Positions 46,199 through 55,659 are shown, counted from the stretch's first letter. The stretch: DNA of 64,000 bases from Clostridium gelidum (GCF_019977655.1 NZ_AP024849.1:1335001-1399000), one strand, 5' to 3'. Translations and numbers: made by a program. The notes: generated by a model not told the origin, from the sequence alone.

Positions 46199-46273
46199 AA
46201 TGGCAGGTTGCATCAACTTCTGCACAATCCCAAGAAACAAAGGGACAAGCAGAAAATGGAACAACCTGCCATT
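46199..46273 (+). repeat. 75-nt hairpin repeat element, copy B
   Basis: The perfect 12-bp outer stem AATGGCAGGTTG (46199-46210) / CAACCTGCCATT (46262-46273) encloses TTCTGC/GCAGAA and TCCC/GGGA stems. It has the same length as the element at 24346-24420, the same GTTGCA on the left and AATGGAACAACCT on the right. At position 6/70 copy A has a G-C pair and copy B a C-G pair. Confidence 0.78.
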
Positions 46274-46308
46274 AAATAGTTAAATTCTAAAATATATTTT
46301 TATCAAAA

Positions 46309-46998
46309 TTATTTATTGCTATCAGATGATAAAAATTTAGTTTCAAGTTCTGTAAATATACTTTTATCATAGTAAAAAAATATAAAACAAATTATATTAG
46401 GTATAAAAATTAAGAATATAATTGAAATTTTGTTTGATAAATAATAAATTAAGATAATAACAGCAATTTTTAATATAGTTGTTGGGAATTTTTTTATCAT
46501 ATAGTATATTGATATAATAAATAAATCCTTTAATTTAATTTCAAATCTAGAGTTTATAGGGAAGGTATAGAAGCCTATTACTAATGATATTATAATTAAT
46601 ACAACAAAAATTATATGAATACCTTTTTCTGGCATATTTAAATAGAAGTACTGAAAATCAATGAATAATATAGTAAGTAGAATAATCTCAATTAACCAAA
46701 GTTTTAAGTAAGATACAAAATTATTTTTATATGAACTCCAAAAATATGATGAGAAGTATATATCTTTTTCGCGAATTATTTTACCAATTGTAGAGTATAG
46801 AGCGCCTAAAGAGGGACCTAAAGGTATCAAACAAATAAATAGGAGTAATAAACTAAAGTTCCTTGGATCTATTGCAGTAAAAATAAAAAATAGTATAAGT
46901 AGTATATTACAAATAGATAAATAAACACTACTTAAAAAAAAGTTAATAATATAATTTGATATTGTGTAAATTGGTTTATCGTAAAAATCTTTTTTCAT
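46309..46998 (-). CDS. DUF624 (YesL-like) membrane protein
   Basis: A 229-residue integral membrane protein of the DUF624/YesL family, with about five helices and the family core FTAIDPRNFSLLLLFICLIPLGPSLGALYSTIGKIIREKDIYFSSYFWSSYKNNF. YesL-like genes accompany YesMN two-component systems and oligosaccharide importers; the role is unknown. Start and upstream kinase stop overlap by four bases, so the three minus-strand genes form one coupled operon. Confidence 0.85.
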   Translation of the reverse strand: MKKDFYDKPIYTISNYIINFFLSSVYLSICNILLILFFIFTAIDPRNFSLLLLFICLIPLGPSLGALYSTIGKIIREKDIYFSSYFWSSYKNNFVSYLKLWLIEIILLTILFIDFQYFYLNMPEKGIHIIFVVLIIISLVIGFYTFPINSRFEIKLKDLFIISIYYMIKKFPTTILKIAVIILIYYLSNKISIIFLIFIPNIICFIFFYYDKSIFTELETKFLSSDSNK

Positions 46999-48794
46999 AA
47001 TGCCTCCAGTATTATAGGTAGTTTTATAGTAACGGTAGTTCCTTTTTCATATATACTGCTGAAAGAAAGTCCATAATCATCACCATAATAAAGTTTCAAT
47101 CTTTCGTTTATATTTTTAATTCCGTATCCACTACCTTTTGATTCTTTATTCTTAGATTTATGTTTTTCTGATGACAAAATTAAAGGTAAATCACTTTCTT
47201 TAATTCCAATACCATCATCAGAAACTTTTAAATAAATATTATTATTAACTATAGATCCAGTAATAATTATTTTTCCTTCTACATTACCTTTTGCAAAAAT
47301 TCCATGGGTTATAGAGTTTTCAACAATTGGTTGCAGTGTAATTTTAGGAATTAAATAACTTCTAATATCACTATTAACATTAATTTCTAAGGATATTCTA
47401 TTACTGTATCTCATGTTTTGAATTTCAACATATAAAGAAACATGATGCAATTCATCTTCTATAGGTGTTATATCATTACCTTTATTTAAAGAAAGTTTAT
47501 AAAATTTAGCTAAATTTTTAACAGCTAAACGTATTTCTGAATTCATATTTTTATAAGCCATCCAATTTATCATATCTAGTGTATTATATAAAAAATGAGG
47601 ATTAATCTGAGATTGAAGGGCTTTTAATTCTGCATTTTTAACAGCTTTACCAGATTTATATTGTTCATCAACTAATATTGACATTTTACCTATCATATAG
47701 TTATAGTTGCTAATAAGTTCGCCAAGTTCATCATCACCATCATTTTCAATAAAATTATCAAGAGTATCGGCATGAACTTCTCTCATACCTCTTATTACTT
47801 TAGATAAGCGCCTATTTATAGAATTAAAAAAATAATATCCAGCACAAAGTGAAGCTCCACCAAAAATTAGAACTATAATTATTAAAATGTATCGCTGTGT
47901 ATTTATTTGGGAGTTTATCATCTCATATGGGACAATATTAATAATACGCCAGTCAGTATTATTAATATATGAACTTTGAATAAATGAAGTATTATTATGA
48001 ATATTAATATTACTCAATTTAGTATTATTTGTTGGTTTTACATTATTGATAATATCTTTATATTTCATATAAGTACTATCATTTGTAGAAGCAATTACAT
48101 CGTCATTCGAATTTATTATGCAACTTATACTGCCATCAATAGAATTAATTTTTCCTATTATATTTTCCAAGTCATGTTTCTTAAAATTAAGTATAACATA
48201 TCCTATATTTTCAGAATAATTATCAGGATTAACAATAGTTTTTCCTAAGCAAAGAAGATCAGGCGAATCAGACCTTAAATATGAAGATGGACACCAAAAA
48301 AATCTAGAATTATCACTGTTAATTTTATTTAGCCATTTTGAATTCTCAAGTTGATTCATAGAATAAATATTTACATTTTCATTAGAGTAAATAAAATCTT
48401 TATTTACATACAAGTCTATAGTAAAAATATCAACATTATTTTGATTATAAGATAAATTAGATCTTAACTTATATAAGTCGCTAACTTGATCATAAATTGG
48501 ATAATTTTTAGGATTTTTTCTAAGTATTGAAGTAAAATTATCATCTAAAACTATAGAATTCGATGTGCTATAGATTCTAGATAACTTATAAGTAATATAT
48601 GAACAAGATTGATCAAACGCTTGCTCAGTAGATAGTATAATATTATCTTCAATCATTGTGGACATTTTTGTGTAAGTATAAGTAAATAATATTGTTAATG
48701 GAATTATTATAAGTATTGAATACATAAATAAAAATTGATTAATTAATTTAGAGTTAAAAGTTTTAATTAATTGTCTAACCCAATTTAGTTTCAT
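46995..48794 (-). CDS. Sensor histidine kinase, YesM-like
   Basis: A 599-residue membrane kinase. The first helix (FLFMYSILIIIPLTILFTYTY) and second (YILIIIVLIFGGASLCAGYYFF) enclose a ~250-residue extracellular dCache-like sensor. A HAMP linker follows, the phosphoacceptor H400 in LQSQINPHFLYNTLDMINWM, and the HATPase domain (N box QPIVENSITHGIF, G boxes VSDDGIGI and GSGYGIKNINERLKLYYG). It overlaps the regulator gene upstream and the DUF624 gene downstream by four bases each. It probably senses galactan fragments for the operons to the right. Confidence 0.93.
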   Translation of the reverse strand: MKLNWVRQLIKTFNSKLINQFLFMYSILIIIPLTILFTYTYTKMSTMIEDNIILSTEQAFDQSCSYITYKLSRIYSTSNSIVLDDNFTSILRKNPKNYPIYDQVSDLYKLRSNLSYNQNNVDIFTIDLYVNKDFIYSNENVNIYSMNQLENSKWLNKINSDNSRFFWCPSSYLRSDSPDLLCLGKTIVNPDNYSENIGYVILNFKKHDLENIIGKINSIDGSISCIINSNDDVIASTNDSTYMKYKDIINNVKPTNNTKLSNINIHNNTSFIQSSYINNTDWRIINIVPYEMINSQINTQRYILIIIVLIFGGASLCAGYYFFNSINRRLSKVIRGMREVHADTLDNFIENDGDDELGELISNYNYMIGKMSILVDEQYKSGKAVKNAELKALQSQINPHFLYNTLDMINWMAYKNMNSEIRLAVKNLAKFYKLSLNKGNDITPIEDELHHVSLYVEIQNMRYSNRISLEINVNSDIRSYLIPKITLQPIVENSITHGIFAKGNVEGKIIITGSIVNNNIYLKVSDDGIGIKESDLPLILSSEKHKSKNKESKGSGYGIKNINERLKLYYGDDYGLSFSSIYEKGTTVTIKLPIILEAL

Positions 48795-50338
48795 TTAGAA
48801 AAACTCCTCCTATATTCAGATGGAGTATAAGATGTTGCTTTCCTAAAGATTTTAGAAAAATAATTTCCATCACTATAGCCTACTTTGGTAGCAATATCAC
48901 TCATGCTTATATTAGAGTCCTTTAAAAAGAGTTTAGCTTTTTCAATTCTGTATTCATTAATATACTTGTTTACAGTTGTAGAGGTAAAATCTTTAAAAAT
49001 AACGCAAATATATGCTGGAGTAAGAAAGGTGTTTTTACTAATTTGTTCTAAACCCAGATTAGAATCAGAATAATTATTATGTATGTATTCTAAAACAGAT
49101 AAAACAGGGTTACTTTTTGAAGCTTTATCTTTTAAAATAATAAAAAATTCATTGATTTTATCTATTAAAAATCCTTCCAGTATAAAAATATTCGGACACT
49201 TTAATATTTGATCAAAAACATCGTTAGAATTTATATAGTCATCAATTGCTATGTTTCTATCAAGAGAAAAGTTAAATATTTTTAAAAATAATCTATAATA
49301 TATATCTCTAACATATGAAGCTTTAGTACCTGTAAACTTTCTGATTTCAGAAGTTAAATTTTTTATTATTAAAATAATATTTTGATTATCTTCTTTAGAA
49401 AGATATGCATCAAATTCAGAATAAATATTTTCATTAAGTATATAACTATCATTAGTATTACTTAATGGAAGTATTATAGAATTATAGTCATAAAAAAATG
49501 TGTGATTTGACATTATACAAGCTGAATCATATGACCTTGGAATATCTGTCATTTCAGAAACAATGTTACCAACACAGATATAGTAATTTGTATTGGTTGC
49601 TAAATATTCACCAATTGATATAAATAAGGAATTAAATAAACTAGATTTAATATCCATATAAATTTTATCACTATTAGTAAAGAAAAGGTGAAGAATTATT
49701 TCATTTTCATTTTTTATAGATATAAAATTATTAAAGAGGTATAAAGAACAAATACCTTTTAATGTGTCAATAAGTTTCTCATTTTCATTTTTAATTGGAG
49801 TTTGCACTTTAAGTAAAACGGTTACAAAAAATGCCTTATATAACTTTTCTTGGATTTCTTTAGAAACACAAGAATTAATGATATTTTCTATATTTGATTT
49901 GTTATATTCACTACTCATTTCTAGTGCAATTTTATTTTCAATACTATCCTTTAATGTTTTAGATTTTAAATTTTCTGAAATTGCAGATTTAAGTGCATTT
50001 TCAAGCTCATCTAATTCAATAGGTTTTTCAACATAAGTGATCGCCTTAAGTGCAATAGCTGATTTTAAATACTCTTTATCTGAATACCCACTCATAAAAA
50101 TTATAGAACATTCAGGATATAACTTTCTTATTTCAAATGCTAATTCTATACCGTTCATACGAGGCATTCTAACATCCGTCAATAATATATTAGGTTCAAA
50201 ATCCTTAGATACATTTAATGCATCAATGCCATCGAATGCTTGTCTAGTTTCAGTTATACCAAGTTCATCTAAAGGTAACATTTCAAGAAGACCTTCACGA
50301 GTGAAAATTTCATCATCTACAATTAATAAATTTATCAT
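48791..50338 (-). CDS. Response regulator, receiver plus AraC-type domain (YesN-like)
   Basis: A 515-residue regulator. The receiver has the acidic pair D8/D9, phosphoacceptor D55 in LLTDVRMPRMNG and lysine in TYVEKPIELDE. A ~270-residue central region of the YesN kind follows, and a C-terminal AraC double helix-turn-helix (NLGLEQISKNTFLTPAYICVIFKDFTSTTVNKYI ... MSDIATKVGYSDGNYFSKIFRKATSYTPSEYRR). It is divergent from the transporter operon at 50622. The 21-bp direct repeats at 50497 and 57189 are good candidates for its binding sites. The ribosome site is GAGGGGG. Confidence 0.93.
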   Translation of the reverse strand: MINLLIVDDEIFTREGLLEMLPLDELGITETRQAFDGIDALNVSKDFEPNILLTDVRMPRMNGIELAFEIRKLYPECSIIFMSGYSDKEYLKSAIALKAITYVEKPIELDELENALKSAISENLKSKTLKDSIENKIALEMSSEYNKSNIENIINSCVSKEIQEKLYKAFFVTVLLKVQTPIKNENEKLIDTLKGICSLYLFNNFISIKNENEIILHLFFTNSDKIYMDIKSSLFNSLFISIGEYLATNTNYYICVGNIVSEMTDIPRSYDSACIMSNHTFFYDYNSIILPLSNTNDSYILNENIYSEFDAYLSKEDNQNIILIIKNLTSEIRKFTGTKASYVRDIYYRLFLKIFNFSLDRNIAIDDYINSNDVFDQILKCPNIFILEGFLIDKINEFFIILKDKASKSNPVLSVLEYIHNNYSDSNLGLEQISKNTFLTPAYICVIFKDFTSTTVNKYINEYRIEKAKLFLKDSNISMSDIATKVGYSDGNYFSKIFRKATSYTPSEYRRSFSK

Positions 50339-50371
50339 CAGATTACCCCCTCATAAACTAAAATAAATGAC

Positions 50372-50400
50372 ATGTTGATTGATAACGTATAAATAAAAGA
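50372..50400 (+). promoter_or_regulatory. Third copy of the AACGTATAA box, near the regulator start
   Basis: ATGTTGATTGATAACGTAT then AAATAAAAG resembles the box at 50581-50605 and 57252-57276, keeping ATGTT, TTGAT and AACGTATAA. It lies 34 nt upstream of the response regulator start, reading away from it. It may be an operator through which the same factor also controls the regulator gene. Confidence 0.45.
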
Positions 50401-50496
50401 ATATCAATTTAAGAGGAGAACTAGAATTATAGTTCAAATAAAAAAAGCATAGCAGTAATATTTACATTGATAGTATACAACAAAAATAGAAAATAG

Positions 50497-50605
50497 AAAA
50501 TAAAACTTTACTAAAAGAAAATAAAATTTTACTAAAAGTAAATAAAATTACTACAAAAAAGCTTTTTTGAAATGATATTATTATGTTGTTGATGAAAACG
50601 TATAA
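50497..50605 (+). promoter_or_regulatory. 21-bp direct repeats and conserved promoter box before the galactan transporter
   Basis: Two near-identical 21-mers, AAAATAAAACTTTACTAAAAG (20 of 21 matching the next) at 50497 and 50518, and a third weaker one at 50539, repeat at a 21-bp period. After a 21-nt gap comes TTATGTTGTTGATGAAAACG and TATAA (50581-50605). The promoter before the GH42 genes has the same repeats, gap and box. Phased direct repeats suit an AraC-type activator; the AACGTATAA box also resembles half of a cre site. The exact -10 is unclear. Confidence 0.75.
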
Positions 50606-50621
50606 CAAAAGGAGGATATAT

Positions 50622-51599
50622 ATGGAGAGAGGAATTAATCAGAATTTAGTTAATGATGATTACATTATAAAAGACATTAGTAAAAGCGCTAGTATTTTAA
50701 AGGAGATTAAAAAAAATAAAGTATTACTATTAATGCTATTACCAGCAATACTTTATTTTTTCATATTTAGTTATATTCCTATGGGGGGAACAGTTCTAGC
50801 CTTCAAAAATTATAACTTTAGAGATGGAATTTTTGGAAGTCCTTTTGTAGGATTTGATAATTTCAAATATTTTTTCTTATCAGGACAAGCATTTACAGTA
50901 ACAAGAAATACTATTCTTTATAATGTAGGGTTTATAGTAGTAAATACAACTTTGCAAATGGGAATGGCAATATTGATTTCAGAAATTTCTAAAAAATATT
51001 TTAAAAAAATTGCTCAAACAGCAATGTTTTTACCATATTTCATTTCATGGGTTGTTGTAGGTGTAATTGCTTACAACATATTAAATGTTGAAAATGGAAC
51101 AATAAATGCAGTTTTAAGCAAACTAGGCTTTGAAAAAGTAAATTTTTATGCGAATACTTATGCCTGGCCAATTATATTAATATTTGCTTCAGCTTGGAAG
51201 AATGTTGGATATGGAACTGTATTATATTTAGCAGCAATCATGGGAATAGACTCAGAAATTTATGAAGCTGCAAAAATTGATGGAGCAAATATTTTTCAGA
51301 GAATTTTCAAGGTTACAATTCCATGTTTAGTTCCTACACTAACAATACTTACGCTACTTGCAATCGGAACTATATTTAGAGGTGATTTTCAAATGTTCTA
51401 TCAACTCGTAGGTAATAATGGACCTTTATTTAATGCAACAGATGTTATAGATACATTTACATTTAGATCATTGGTGCAATCTGGCGAAGTTGGAATGTCC
51501 GCAGCAGCAGGTTTATATCAATCAGTATTTTGTTTTATAACAATAATAATAACGAATTATATAGTAAAACGTTATGATAAAGACAATTCATTATTTTAA
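50622..51599 (+). CDS. ABC transporter permease, LplB type
   Basis: A 325-residue permease of the LplB/YtcP-system kind for oligosaccharides. About six helices, with the first after a 40-residue cytoplasmic start (VLLLMLLPAILYFFIFSYIPMGGTVLAFKNYNFRDGIFGSPFVGFDNFKYFF, typical of LplB). The EAA loop is IYEAAKIDGANIFQRIFKVTIPCLVPT. ATG 50622 follows AAAGGAGGA; the open frame from 50583 has no such site and overlaps the regulatory box. It is first gene of the operon permease-permease-binding protein, and probably GH53. Confidence 0.92.
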   Translation: MERGINQNLVNDDYIIKDISKSASILKEIKKNKVLLLMLLPAILYFFIFSYIPMGGTVLAFKNYNFRDGIFGSPFVGFDNFKYFFLSGQAFTVTRNTILYNVGFIVVNTTLQMGMAILISEISKKYFKKIAQTAMFLPYFISWVVVGVIAYNILNVENGTINAVLSKLGFEKVNFYANTYAWPIILIFASAWKNVGYGTVLYLAAIMGIDSEIYEAAKIDGANIFQRIFKVTIPCLVPTLTILTLLAIGTIFRGDFQMFYQLVGNNGPLFNATDVIDTFTFRSLVQSGEVGMSAAAGLYQSVFCFITIIITNYIVKRYDKDNSLF

Positions 51600-51617
51600 T
51601 AGGAGGTGAGACGTAAT

Positions 51618-52508
51618 ATGAAAAAATCTGCAGACGTAAAATTATTTAATGGAATAAGTTATGGTTTGATTACAATAATAGCACTGCTATGTTTAATACC
51701 ATTTGCACTTGTTGTAATGGGATCAATCACTGATGAGAAAGAGATTATTGCTAATGGATTTTCACTTTTTCCACAAAGTTTTTCATTAGAAGCATATAGA
51801 ACAGCATTAAAAGAACCGGTAGCAATACTTAGAGCATATGGTGTTACAATAAGTTTGACAACTATAGGAACAGCTCTTGGATTATTTACAGTAGCAATGA
51901 CAGCATATGTACTTCAAAGAAAAGACTTTAGATGGAGAAATAAATTTTCATTCTTCTTCTATTTTACAACATTATTTAGTGGTGGACTTGTACCATGGTA
52001 TATACTGATGGTTAGATATCTTGATTTAAAAGACAGTTATCTATCATTATTATTGCCACCAATGCTAAGTGTATTTAATATTATTCTCATGAAAAGTTAT
52101 TTAGGTGGTATACCTAAAGCGCTTACTGAGGCTGCAAAAATTGATGGGGCAGGGGATTTTGAGATATTTTGGAAAATAATATTACCTTTATCAAAACCTG
52201 CACTTGCAACAGTTGGATTATTTATAGCAATAGGATACTGGAATGATTGGTACAACAGTATGTTATTTATTAATAATGAAAATCTATATTCACTTCAATA
52301 TTACTTGTATAAAATAGTAAATAATGTTGAGGCATATAAGACTGTTTTATCTCAAACTGGAGGAAGTGTAGGCTCAGCAATTAATATGCCTAGTGAGTCT
52401 TTAAAGATGGCGCTTACAGTAATAGTAACTGGACCAATAATATTAGTATATCCTTTTATACAAAAATATTTTGTATCAGGTATAACTATAGGAGCAGTTA
52501 AGGAATAA
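51618..52508 (+). CDS. ABC transporter permease, YtcP type
   Basis: A 296-residue permease, second half of the importer. Six helices are likely. Characteristic YtcP features are VMGSITDEKEIIANGFSLFPQSFSLEAYR, YFTTLFSGGLVPWYILM, the EAA loop LTEAAKIDGAGDFEIFWKIILPLSKPALAT, and the end PFIQKYFVSGITIGAVKE. ATG 51618 lies seven bases after AGGAGGTGAG. No ATPase gene accompanies the pair. Confidence 0.92.
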   Translation: MKKSADVKLFNGISYGLITIIALLCLIPFALVVMGSITDEKEIIANGFSLFPQSFSLEAYRTALKEPVAILRAYGVTISLTTIGTALGLFTVAMTAYVLQRKDFRWRNKFSFFFYFTTLFSGGLVPWYILMVRYLDLKDSYLSLLLPPMLSVFNIILMKSYLGGIPKALTEAAKIDGAGDFEIFWKIILPLSKPALATVGLFIAIGYWNDWYNSMLFINNENLYSLQYYLYKIVNNVEAYKTVLSQTGGSVGSAINMPSESLKMALTVIVTGPIILVYPFIQKYFVSGITIGAVKE

Positions 52509-52563
52509 AGCTCATAATTTTAATTTACAATAAATGGAAAAAAGTGAACAGGGGGAATAAAAA

Positions 52564-54105
52564 ATGATAAAAAAAACTATTAAGAAAATGATTGCTGTTG
52601 GATTAACAGCAATGCTTGCAGGAACACTTATGATAGGGTGTGGAAGTTCTAGCAGTAAAAGTGCTGATGCTTCAGATCCATCTAAATTACAAGAAGTAAA
52701 ATTAAAAATGTACCTTATAGGGGATAAGCCAAAGGATTTTGATACTGTATATGGTAAAGTAAATGAAATTATGAAGAAAAAAATTAATGCAACATTAGAT
52801 GTTAGCTTTTTGCCATGGTCTGATATGACTACTAAATATCAACTATTATTTCAATCAGGTGAGAATTTTGATATGATTTTCACAGCATCATCATGGGGGT
52901 ATTATAGTCAAGTAGCAACAAAAAATGGGTTCTATGAACTAACAGACGATATGTTAAAAAAATATGCACCTAATATCTATGAAAATGAGCCAAAAGATGC
53001 ATGGAAGCAAGGAAAAATAAACGGAAAGAATTACATGATTCCTAGTGACCAAGAAGAATATGGAACAAGGGTATTTGGCGCTAGAGGTGATTTAATGAAG
53101 AAATATGGAATTGATAAAATTGATAACTATGATCAATTAGAAGCATATATGGATGCTGTTTCTAAAGATACAGCAAGTGGTGTCAAAGTAATTGCAAATG
53201 GTGGTGGTCAAAATCTTCAATACCCATATATGATGGAGAGGTATGGATTTGGAGGGATTAGTGGAGCACCATTACCATCAATAGGATTTAATGTTAATGA
53301 TCAGTCAGGAAATATATTTGCATATGTAGATACTCCAGAATATAAAGAATATGCACATAAAATGAAAGAATTCGCAGATAAGGGATATTGGGCAAGTGAT
53401 TCAATTTCAAGTAAAGCAACAAGAGATGATGACTTTGTAGCTGGAAAAACTGCATTAATGGTTTGGAACATTGGATCTGTAGCAGATAGAGTACAAAGAA
53501 TGAATAAAAGTAATCCAGAATGGAATGCTCAAGTTATTGACCAAACAAAGGGAACGAATAGATTAATAAATACTTATACAAATAATGGTATGGCTATCAA
53601 TGCTATTTCTAAAAATCCTGAAAGAGCATTAATGGCATTAGATCTATTAAGATATGATAAAGATATTTATGAGTTAACTTGGTTCGGAGTTGAAGGAACT
53701 CACTGGCAAGCAGAGGGAGATAAGCAATATAAAACTTTAGATGCAAGTGAAAGCTTTCCAACAGGAAATGTGTGTCCTTGGGGTTGGTATAGCCAAAAAG
53801 AACATCGTAAACCAGCAGATCAACCAGCTATAGTTCAAGAAACAATAGATAAGTGGAAATCAGACTATACAGTAACTAATCCATTAGCAGCATTTTCATT
53901 TGATGATAGTAAATTGAAAAATGAAATGTCAGCAGTAGGAAATGTTATAACTCAATATGGAGTACCTCTTGATTTAGGAATGGTTCAAGATGTTGATGCT
54001 GGTATAAAGCAATATAGAGAAAAATTATCAGAAGCAGGATTTGACAAGATATTAGAAGAATGTAAGACTCAATCAAAGAAGTATATGGACGAATATAGCA
54101 AATAA
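52564..54105 (+). CDS. ABC transporter oligosaccharide-binding lipoprotein, LplA/YtcQ type
   Basis: A 513-residue extracellular lipoprotein with a signal peptide, lipobox LMIGC (C26) and a Ser-rich linker. The large SBP fold is of the LplA group (VKLKMYLIGDKPKDFDTVYGKVNEIMKKKINATLDVSFLPWSDMTTKYQLLFQSGENFDMIF ... AFSFDDSKLKNEMSAVGNVITQYGVPLDLGMVQDVDAGIKQYREKLSEAGFDKILEECKTQ). It probably binds beta-1,4-galacto-oligosaccharides, inferred from the neighbouring GH53 and GH42 genes. A hairpin follows the stop. Confidence 0.92.
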   Translation: MIKKTIKKMIAVGLTAMLAGTLMIGCGSSSSKSADASDPSKLQEVKLKMYLIGDKPKDFDTVYGKVNEIMKKKINATLDVSFLPWSDMTTKYQLLFQSGENFDMIFTASSWGYYSQVATKNGFYELTDDMLKKYAPNIYENEPKDAWKQGKINGKNYMIPSDQEEYGTRVFGARGDLMKKYGIDKIDNYDQLEAYMDAVSKDTASGVKVIANGGGQNLQYPYMMERYGFGGISGAPLPSIGFNVNDQSGNIFAYVDTPEYKEYAHKMKEFADKGYWASDSISSKATRDDDFVAGKTALMVWNIGSVADRVQRMNKSNPEWNAQVIDQTKGTNRLINTYTNNGMAINAISKNPERALMALDLLRYDKDIYELTWFGVEGTHWQAEGDKQYKTLDASESFPTGNVCPWGWYSQKEHRKPADQPAIVQETIDKWKSDYTVTNPLAAFSFDDSKLKNEMSAVGNVITQYGVPLDLGMVQDVDAGIKQYREKLSEAGFDKILEECKTQSKKYMDEYSK

Positions 54106-54128
54106 TTAATATTTAAGTTTAAAAACAT

Positions 54129-54165
54129 AATGGCAGATGATTTGAATTAAAAATCATCTGCCATT
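54129..54165 (+). other. Perfect hairpin after the binding-protein gene
   Basis: AATGGCAGATGATTT (54129-54143) pairs perfectly with AAATCATCTGCCATT (54151-54165). There is no T-run, so it is more like a partial terminator or 3' protective hairpin, separating the transporter genes from the cytoplasmic GH53 gene. Its outer AATGGCAG/CTGCCATT matches the base of repeat copy B at 46199. Confidence 0.7.
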
Positions 54166-54327
54166 ACTACATATGAATATGAAAAGCGGGATAATAGCTT
54201 TGGATTTTATAAAAGATATTGATATATAAATGATATATGAAGTAGATATCCCAAAGTAGGCTGTATATGGGATATAGAAGCAATTTATGATTATGATATA
54301 GAGTAATGTATGATAGGAGAAATAGAA

Positions 54328-55296
54328 ATGGTAAATAAAAAACATAATGAAGAAACGAGTTTTGCAAAAGGTGCAGATGTAGGCTGGCTACAGCAGATGG
54401 AAGCAACAGGATATAAGTTTTATAATGATAATGGAGAAGAAGATTGTCTTAAGATTTTGAAGGATCATGGAATTAATTCAATACGTTTGAGAACTTGGGT
54501 AAATCCTTCTGACGATCCTGCCAGCGGTCATTGTAGTACTGATGAAATCGTGGAGATGTCAGTACGTGCAAAAAGAATGGGATTTAGATTGATGATAGAT
54601 ATTCATTATAGTGACAGCTGGGCAGATCCTGAAAAGCAAAAGAAACCTGAGGCTTGGGAAAAGCATAGTTTTGATCAATTGGTATTAGATGTTTATGATT
54701 ACACTTTGGAAGTCATGAATGCATTAAAGGTTAAGGATGTTAATCCTGAATGGGTGCAGGTAGGTAATGAAATTCCCAGTGGTATGTTGTGGCCAGAAGG
54801 AAGCACTGATAACTTTGGACAATTATCCAAGTTGTTAAATAGCGGTTATGAAGCAGTAAAAGCCGTATTTAAGGAAGCAAAGGTTATTATTCACTTGGAT
54901 CAAGGAGATAACCGAGAGAGGTTTATTAGCTTTTTTGACAATCATAAGGCTAATGGAGGGAAATATGATGCAATTGGTGTGTCTTATTATCCATACTGGG
55001 TAGAAAAAGATTATACTGAAACCATAGATAATTTGAGCAATAATTTAATTGAATTTGCAACCAGGTATGGCAAAGAAGTAATAGTATGTGAGATCGGTGG
55101 AGAAGATACAAATGTAAGGAATAATTATGATATGCTTAAAGAAGTTATAATGAGAGTAAAGGCTATTCCAGAAGGAAAAGGATTAGGAGTGTTTTATTGG
55201 GAACCGCAAGGAGCATATAGTTGGAGCAAATATAAATTAAGTGCTTGGGGCAAGGATGGAAGACCTACTGCAGTTCTTGATGCATTTTTACTTTAA
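54328..55296 (+). CDS. Endo-beta-1,4-galactanase, GH53, without signal peptide
   Basis: A 322-residue GH53 enzyme. It begins almost at once with the fold (SFAKGADVGWLQQMEATGYKFYN), with no hydrophobic leader, so it should be cytoplasmic. The acid/base Glu is in WVQVGNEIPSGMLWPEG and the nucleophile in VIVCEIGGED; DIHYSDSWADPEKQKKPEAW and LGVFYWEPQGAYSWSKY are also conserved. ATG 54328 follows AGGAG; upstream sequence encodes no signal peptide in any frame. It may shorten imported galacto-oligosaccharides before the GH42 enzymes. Sequence is closer to the partial gene at 63534 than to the exported one at 55762. Confidence 0.9.
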   Translation: MVNKKHNEETSFAKGADVGWLQQMEATGYKFYNDNGEEDCLKILKDHGINSIRLRTWVNPSDDPASGHCSTDEIVEMSVRAKRMGFRLMIDIHYSDSWADPEKQKKPEAWEKHSFDQLVLDVYDYTLEVMNALKVKDVNPEWVQVGNEIPSGMLWPEGSTDNFGQLSKLLNSGYEAVKAVFKEAKVIIHLDQGDNRERFISFFDNHKANGGKYDAIGVSYYPYWVEKDYTETIDNLSNNLIEFATRYGKEVIVCEIGGEDTNVRNNYDMLKEVIMRVKAIPEGKGLGVFYWEPQGAYSWSKYKLSAWGKDGRPTAVLDAFLL

Positions 55297-55356
55297 TTTT
55301 CATAAAATATTTATTGTTGAAAAATGATTTCTTCATACGGTGACAGTCACTAAAAG

Positions 55357-55394
55357 AGATATTACGCTATTTTTATAGGAAGTAATATCTTTTT
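55357..55394 (+). terminator. Rho-independent terminator after the cytoplasmic GH53 gene
   Basis: AGATATTAC (55357-55365) pairs with GTAATATCT (55382-55390), followed by TTTT. The loop of 16 nt is long, so strength is moderate. Confidence 0.7.
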
Positions 55395-55532
55395 ATTTGC
55401 ATCTAAAAGTAAATCACATAAGAAATTTGTAATATTTTAATAGAAAAAAATTTATTGATTTTTATGTAATATGGTTTATAAAAACATATATCCTCCATAT
55501 ATAAAAGATATATATATATTATTTAAAGGAGT

Positions 55533-55622
55533 ATGATGAAAATGAGAGAAAGAAAATATATTATTATTTTATTGATTAAGCCTTATCTAAATAATATCTG
55601 TCAAATTTCAACTGATATCTGA
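55533..55622 (+). CDS. Possible 29-residue peptide or gene stub
   Basis: MMKMRERKYIIILLIKPYLN... ends at codon 30. The AAAGGAG site 4 nt before the ATG is strong, and the basic-then-hydrophobic start looks like the beginning of a signal peptide. It may be the stub of an exported protein whose body has been lost. The gap 55297-55761 holds this frame and two terminators and nothing else I can recognise. Confidence 0.35.
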   Translation: MMKMRERKYIIILLIKPYLNNICQISTDI

Positions 55623-55659
55623 ATAAACTTAGATTTCACAGTGAATCTCTATAAAAAAA

